A stretch of 64,000 nt of DNA from Antedon mediterranea. Taxonomy: Eukaryota > Echinodermata > Crinoidea > Comatulida > Antedonidae. A model generated the notes under the pieces. It made no database searches and was not told where the DNA came from. It was given only the letters and a program-made list of their open reading frames with translations. Of this stretch, positions 59,068 to 64,000 are shown piece by piece. Numbering within the stretch: position 1 is the stretch's first letter; each line of letters begins with the position of its first letter. Made by a program: the position numbers and the translations under genes. Where the stretch lies: the NCBI RefSeq assembly GCF_964355755.1, contig NC_092676.1, positions 1,408,288-1,472,287 of the forward strand. The letters run 5' to 3'.

Positions 59068-60510
59068 TCATGTGTCTTGGTTCTTTTCATGTTGCTGTTT
59101 GCCCACTTCATCTATTTCGCGTTCCCAGTTACGAGACGTGTTCTGAAATCCGCTTTTGGATTTGTTGAATGACTTTGGTCCAGCAGACGTCGGAGTATCT
59201 CTATATTAACAACAAGTAGGTCATTATCAACATTTACATTATCTTAAACTCTGTTTACAATATCAAACTTGACAATAAAATGTGATGTGCCCATATTGGG
59301 ACATGATGATGTCATATCATTAAAACTAGTTTGATAGTGTAGACAGAGCTTTAGAATAAGTTCTATTCTATTTATACAGTATTTCTATAGGATTCATATT
59401 TTATAATGAGCTGCCACAATAGATTAATTTCTTGTATGGTGTATTATACAAGACCAATAAAGCTTTCTGTATTTTTGTATTTGGACCTACCTGCCTATAT
59501 TTTTCATCCTCATTTTTGCTGATTTTGGCATTTCTTCAACATCCTCCTAAAATAATTCAGAGATTGTTTAATGGATTGCCTATTGTACTATTCAAGGTAC
59601 TGGACGCTGGGAAACAGAACATGGAATCTTAAAAAAAACCTTTAATTGCTTTTGGTAATTTGTATCAGAGAACGCTAAATAAGCATTCATTAGTAGTCAC
59701 ATATTATCTTACATCACTACTGTCTTTAAAAGCCGCAGCAACTGAAGAGCTTTGTACTGGTGGCAAGGGATCTGGCTCCTTAAGTTTCTGAAAAAAATAA
59801 AAATGTTACAAACGATAGATTTAAATTGTTTATTTTATGATCACTCAGTTTAACCACACCAGAGGTCAGAGGTCAGAACTGCTGCCACTACTACATTCTA
59901 TAACAGGAACATTATTCATTCATAATTCAGAAGCCTACCTGAGAACCTAGTTTCATAGCAATTGAATTTGGTTTCTTGGTCATTGTTATCTGCATATTCT
60001 TTTTTGTAGAATCTGCTGAGACTAAGTTAACCTTTTAAGAAATCAAGACAAAATGATGTATTAATAAATTATACAGATAAAAAAGATGGTAATTAATAAA
60101 ATAACTTTCTTTTATTTGAAGTCTTTTAAAATCTTTTTATTCGAAGTCTTTTCGGACCAGGTTGATAGTGTAGACAGAGCTTAAGTACTGTATTGCCAAG
60201 TAAAGTTACTCACTTTTGGTGTAAAACTTGGCGAGACTAATTTCACCTTGAAGAATAAGCCGTTAGTTAGTATGTTATGAGAAAATGAGATGACGGCTTG
60301 ACATTGACCTTATCATGATTGTAATGAAAGGAAAGAAAACGAAGAAATAAGATTGAATGATAAAGAATAAGGCAAAACAGATCAACTTACTTTAGGCACT
60401 GCTGGCTTGGCAGAGAGGTTGATGCTAATACCACCAATTGATTTCGGTTTCTTTTCATCATCGTAAGTGAGTGTTTTAGAGCTCTTTCTCTTCACGGCTT
60501 TAGCTTCCAT
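59068..60510 (-). CDS. PCNP: PEST proteolytic signal-containing nuclear protein
   Basis: Six exons (minus strand): 60391-60510, 60214-60246, 59939-60031, 59713-59787, 59491-59546, 59068-59200; 169 aa (human 178). The diagnostic C-terminal half is clear: S-S-V-A-A-A-F, then E-D-x-E-E-M-P-x-x-A-K-M-R-M-K-N-I-G-R-D-T-P-T-S-A-G-P and S-F-N-K-x-K-x-G-F. The N-terminal half is basic and Ser/Lys-rich (likely nuclear targeting), with three short exons repeating a theme of S-I-x-I-x-L and V-x-L-V-S. In mammals it is a small nuclear protein ubiquitinated by UHRF2 (NIRF) and linked to cell-cycle control; its exact action is not known. All introns are GT-AG. Introns 2 and 5 carry MITE-A sequence. It is head to head with PAGR1, 1.25 kb apart. 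Confidence 0.93.
59244..59353 (-). mobile_element. MITE-A copy 19 (PCNP intron 5)
   Basis: A compact copy without complete internal units: TTAAACTCTGTTTACAATATC on the left side, TAGTTTGATAGTGTAGACAG on the right. Confidence 0.85.
60156..60184 (+). mobile_element. MITE-A terminal stub (PCNP intron 2)
   Basis: Only one terminus remains: GGTTGATAGTGTAGACAG followed by AGCTTAAG. A similar weak stub (ATCTACACTACCACATTTTA) is at about 62453-62474 in PAGR1 intron 1. Confidence 0.7.
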
Positions 60511-61765
60511 CTTGGTCCAGCTGCCAGGTGAGTCAGGTTGCGTCAGTTTGTTTTAGTCTGAAGTTGAAACAACTGGTAAACGTGAAACTCGATCTTACCT
60601 GCATTCTGTTGTTAACTGCATTTCAACATGAAAACAAATAAATATTTTATTTGTTTTTTTTTAAATTATTGTTTTTTAATATTTATTAATATAAAGACCA
60701 TGAGTTTGTAAGTTGGGTCTCTCCCTCTTTTGGTTTCATCTCTCCCTTCCCTAAATGAATGCTTGGAACAGGAATTTTCCGGTACAATAGTCCTAGGCCT
60801 AACCAGCTGCTGTAGTCTAGTACTAGACTGCTCCATCTCGACTGAATAAATAAGGGCCTAAATCTACCAGCAGTTTTTAGGCCTCTAGCTAGCCAGTTGA
60901 GTTAGTTGAAATTAAAGGCATAATTAAAAGTCCCAGAGGTTTACATGCCGGTCTAGAAATAATATTGCATCATATTTACAAACCAAAAGGAAAACACCAC
61001 GAAAAACACTCTTTACTTATGATAATTTAATGATGATGATGAGCTGGAAAAAACACAACTCTCACAAAACAACAACAGAGACCAGACCTGGACCACGACA
61101 CCAATTTGGTATCCATGTGTTGAGGGCGATATCACAACAAAATTACGTCGTTTGCACGTCCACACGTTTGTTATGTTTTTCGAAAATAAATAAATAAATG
61201 TTACCTTAAATAAATATTACAATTTTGTATTTCAAGCTTGTGTTGAGATCCTGTGTTGTTTAATTGTAAAAATATAAACTCATAAACGTATTAGAGTAAG
61301 TAATAATAATTGGTAGCTCTTGTAAAAGATGACAACTTTTATAGGCCTAGCCTAGGCTAGGCCTTCCTTGATTTGTGAATTCCGACGAGCCAACAAACGA
61401 ACAGAGAGGGGCACCGACTGCGGTCTGGTGGTGGTGGTGGCAGGAGGAGGATGCATTGTTGTATATCATGGCCTAGCCCTATAGTATGTAAATCCACTAA
61501 CCAACTACAGTAATAGATTAGTGCTTTTAAGTAGGCTATTAAATCTTTAAATATATACATTCACTTTTTTTTCACCTGGACTGGAGTTCTGAGTTAGTTT
61601 TGTCATATATTTGATTGATATAGACCTAATTATAATTCTACTTATTTTATAAAATAATGAAAATAAACGTTTTCTTATTTACAGATACATCAGACACCAG
61701 ATATGTAAATTTCATAGTTTAATATATAATTTTTTAAGTTTTTGACAACTAAAGATATTGTTAGC
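60511..61765. promoter_or_regulatory. Divergent PCNP / PAGR1 upstream region
   Basis: 1.25 kb between the two start codons. It probably holds both promoters; no TATA box is convincing. TAGGCCTA-type palindromes are present (about 60795 and 61343-61361). The PCNP 5' UTR may extend across 60511-60600, where on the plus strand GCTGCCAGGTGAGTC is only a chance donor. Confidence 0.4.
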
Positions 61766-63163
61766 ATGGCACTGGAAGAAGACTGCGTAAAACAAGAAGT
61801 CACAGACTTAAAATCCACCGAACCAGATAAAAATACAGACACTGCTCAACAAGAGGAGGTTGATGGTAGTGAACAGAAAGAATTAATAACAGAAAATAAA
61901 GATAATGATGTCCCTGTACCAGATGATAAAAGTGATAAACAAATAAACGATGACAAAGAAACAGTTAAGAATACTGAAGAAGATGAAAAGATGGATGTTA
62001 CTGAAGAGAAGGGTGAAGTACAGGAAGAAAATAAAGAAGAAATAAAAGAAGAAGAAAAGAAACAAGAATCGGAGGATTGGATGATAGAATCAAGTGAAGA
62101 TGAGTCTGAAGGAAAAGAGGGTGATATAAAAAGGAGGAAAAGATTATGGGAACCACCTGTAGATGTGATTGTTAAACTCTATGAAGAGTTGGACAAAAGG
62201 GGTGTTCTGGAACTGAACTGGAAATGTCCTGGTAGAAAAGATCTAGAGCAAGAACGAAGGGAGAAAGAAAAAGCTGTTGAAATAGTGACAGAAGAAGTTG
62301 TGGTTCCAGAAGAAAAGTATGCATTATTTTGTCCTATTTGTTTGCAAAATTCAAAATATTAAATACTTGTGTATAACATTGTTTTGATATAATAATTTAT
62401 ATTGTTTTACTAAATACACCAGTATTTTTATTGATTTTAGCTATAGATATATCTATCTACACTACCACATTTTATGTGAATATATATTAATTTTCTGTTA
62501 AATTTTGTTCTTTATGCAGAGAAGAGGAACCAACTGCTTTTGATGACTTTGAGGAAGAGACCACGCTAGTGAAGATAACTCCTCGTAGAAATACAGGTAC
62601 GTAAGATGTCTCCGCGATCTCGTTCGCGAATCTCCACTTGCTCCATTCATCCATCAACAAGGCATTATGGTTATTGTTCTTTTACTTGACCTTTGTCCGG
62701 AATGTTTACCAACATTTAAAACAAGATGTTTTGATGTGTCCTGTACTACCTGGGGTGTAATGTAATGGACTAGTACACATACCTTTGTTTTGCTTTAAAT
62801 TGCATTTTTTCCAGAAATTTTTTTTTTATCCAGTTTTTTAAACTATTATTTTATATATGTGACATTAAAATGTAATATTCAAAAAATTAAACAAACATTT
62901 TTTTAGGGGGACAATATATCTTTAATGATAATATAAAAAAAAATATAATAATTTTTTTGAAAACAGGTGACAAAGCACAAGGAAGTGGGCGGAAGCGGAC
63001 AGCAAAGATGGAGAGCATTCTAGGTAATATGATGCGACATCAGAAGATTGATGAAGATATGGAAAAGGGAAAGACTGATACTGAAATTGATCCAATGCCA
63101 AAATCTGATATAACTCCACGTCGTCTTGGCAAGATTCATATAAGGAACAATATTGACAGTTGA
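61766..63163 (+). CDS. PAGR1: PAXIP1-associated glutamate-rich protein 1 (PA1)
   Basis: Three exons: 61766-62316, 62520-62596, 62967-63163; 274 aa (human 254). The first ATG in frame is 61766 (M-A-L-E-E-D), with G at +4. Residues 1-115 are highly acidic and Glu/Lys-rich. The conserved part follows: S-E-D-W-M-I-E-S-S-E-D-E, then R-L-W-E-P-P-V-D-V-I-V-K-L-Y-E-E-L and G-V-L-E-L-N-W. Exon 2 has P-T-A-F-D-D-F-E-E-E and T-P-R-R, exon 3 has K-M-E-S-I-L-G-N-M-M-R-H-Q-K-I-D. These match the PA1 core that binds the BRCT protein PTIP (PAXIP1) in the MLL3/MLL4 histone H3K4 methyltransferase complexes. It acts in the nucleus. Splice sites are GT-AG. AATAAA follows at 63419. A family-D repeat fills part of intron 2. 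Confidence 0.92.
62787..62930 (+). repeat. Family D short repeat, copy 2 (PAGR1 intron 2)
   Basis: TTGCTTTAAATTGCATTTTT at the left, TTAGGGGGACAATATATC at the right, then TTTAATGATA. Inverse orientation relative to 5927-6016. Confidence 0.55.
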
Positions 63164-63176
63164 TGTTTATTTGTTG

Positions 63177-63367
63177 CTAAAGTCTGGTTCCCACTACGCA
63201 ATGCAACACACGTATTGATGCAAAGTGCTGTATTGCATAATCACAAGTGGAATACGACAACGCAAGTTTGATTTCATGCAGCAGGGGTAAAACACAATTA
63301 TTGGAAGGGCATTTTCTTACGTTGTGTAGGTTGTGTAACATTGCGTCACTAGTGGGGACCAAGCATA
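63177..63367. mobile_element. MITE-C copy 2 (in PAGR1 3' UTR)
   Basis: TAAAGTCTGGTTCCCACTAC at the left pairs with CACTAGTGGGGACCAAGC at the right; GCAATGCAACAC and TGTAACATTGCGTC are inner arms. More diverged than the copy at 42375. Confidence 0.75.
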
Positions 63368-63418
63368 AAACAATTTGAATTATCTGCTGAATTTTAAAGC
63401 TTCAGTTGATCAACAAAC

Positions 63419-63424
63419 AATAAA
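63419..63424 (+). terminator. Poly(A) signal of PAGR1
   Basis: AATAAA about 256 nt past the PAGR1 stop, just beyond the MITE-C copy. Confidence 0.6.
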
Positions 63425-63785
63425 GTTTATGGGTTATGGACAGTAAACTGAGCCATATTTTGTAAATATGAATATGGCCATGGTGACCCTTCAAAATAGC
63501 TAAGAAGAGGAGGGAGGAGGGATAAATTAGCGTAATACCAATTTTGTTTAACTGTCATTTATGTATATTATATTTATACCTGAAGCAAGAAAGAAAATGT
63601 GAGTAAAAAGTGGCGAACACATTTGAAGTCCAAATAGTTACAAAGTCTCCTGATGTATGTGTTTTTATGATAGGAAATATGCCACTAAGTTGTTATCATT
63701 CCTAATAAGGATGATTTAATAAATATTGACATTTGTAATAATTATTTTCTTCTCATTATTTTATCATTTTATGAGATAATTAGTA

Positions 63786-64000
63786 AATTTATAGTACAGT
63801 ATACAGCACTAATTTATAGTACAGTATACAGCACTAATTTATAGTACAGAATACAGCACTAATTTATAGTACAGTATACAGCACTAATTTATAGTACAGT
63901 ATACAGCACTAATTTATAGTACAGTATACAGCACTAATTTATAGTACAGTATACAGCACTAATTTATAGTACAGTATACAGCACTAATTTATAGTACAGT
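63786..64000. repeat. 25-bp minisatellite running off the window
   Basis: About 8.6 units of AATTTATAGTACAGTATACA plus GCACT, almost perfect (one GAATACA variant in unit 3). The true array length is unknown. Confidence 0.95.

Larger units (their letters stand above)
63164..64000. other. PAGR1 3' UTR and downstream repeats
   Basis: A MITE-C copy lies immediately after the PAGR1 stop, so most of the 3' UTR up to the AATAAA at 63419 is MITE sequence. A second AATAAA is at about 63718. A tandem array fills the end of the window. Confidence 0.6.

Noticed and set aside
61742-61765. Upstream TTG start for PAGR1
   Set aside because: Non-AUG; the ATG at 61766 has a better context and the extra eight residues are not conserved in the family.
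61883-62065. Phe/Tyr-rich minus-strand ORF
   Set aside because: Antisense shadow of the acidic Glu/Lys-rich part of PAGR1 exon 1.

Overview
This window is nuclear DNA from an animal: AT-rich, with spliced protein-coding genes, GT-AG introns and many short dispersed repeats. The gene set (PAGR1, PCNP, DGCR6, an importin-alpha of the KPNA2 clade, and two glutathionyl-hydroquinone reductases, a family vertebrates lack) fits a marine invertebrate. I would guess an echinoderm-like deuterostome, but the sequence alone does not prove it.

Layout. 1-2476 has repeats only. 2477-3772 (-) is an intronless gene for a three-Ig-domain membrane protein. 6170-31829 (+) holds exons 2 to 8 of a glutathionyl-hydroquinone reductase (GS-HQR) stretched over 25.7 kb of repeat-filled introns; its first coding exon was not found. 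31830-43393 is an 11.6 kb intergenic stretch with several minisatellites and a relatively CpG-richer part. 43394-44693 (-) is DGCR6. 46388-50865 (+) is importin-alpha, divergent from DGCR6. 53167-56661 (-) is a second, compact, complete GS-HQR with the same exon lengths. 57.8-58.7 kb is a large minisatellite. 59068-60510 (-) is PCNP and 61766-63163 (+) is PAGR1, again head to head. The window ends inside a 25-bp tandem repeat.

All exon joins were worked out by hand from splice sites and reading phase: importin-alpha 11 coding exons (524 aa), DGCR6 4 (195 aa), PCNP 6 (169 aa), PAGR1 3 (274 aa), minus-strand GS-HQR 8 (317 aa). The genes do not form one pathway: they cover nuclear import, chromatin (PAGR1, PCNP), glutathione-quinone chemistry and cell-surface recognition.

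Repeats dominate the rest. One hairpin MITE family (called A here) occurs about 20 times, including in five of the ten importin-alpha introns, and carries an internal ~20-bp unit that varies from 0 to 4 copies. Two other inverted-repeat families (B, C), a fourth short family (D), a tRNA-derived SINE, a pair of nested Helitron-like elements, a non-LTR retrotransposon fragment and a Penelope/hammerhead-like fragment are also present. The most striking signal is at 27235-27558: a 54-bp (18-codon) tandem array that repeats the end of GS-HQR exon 6 together with its splice donor, keeping the reading frame open through all copies.
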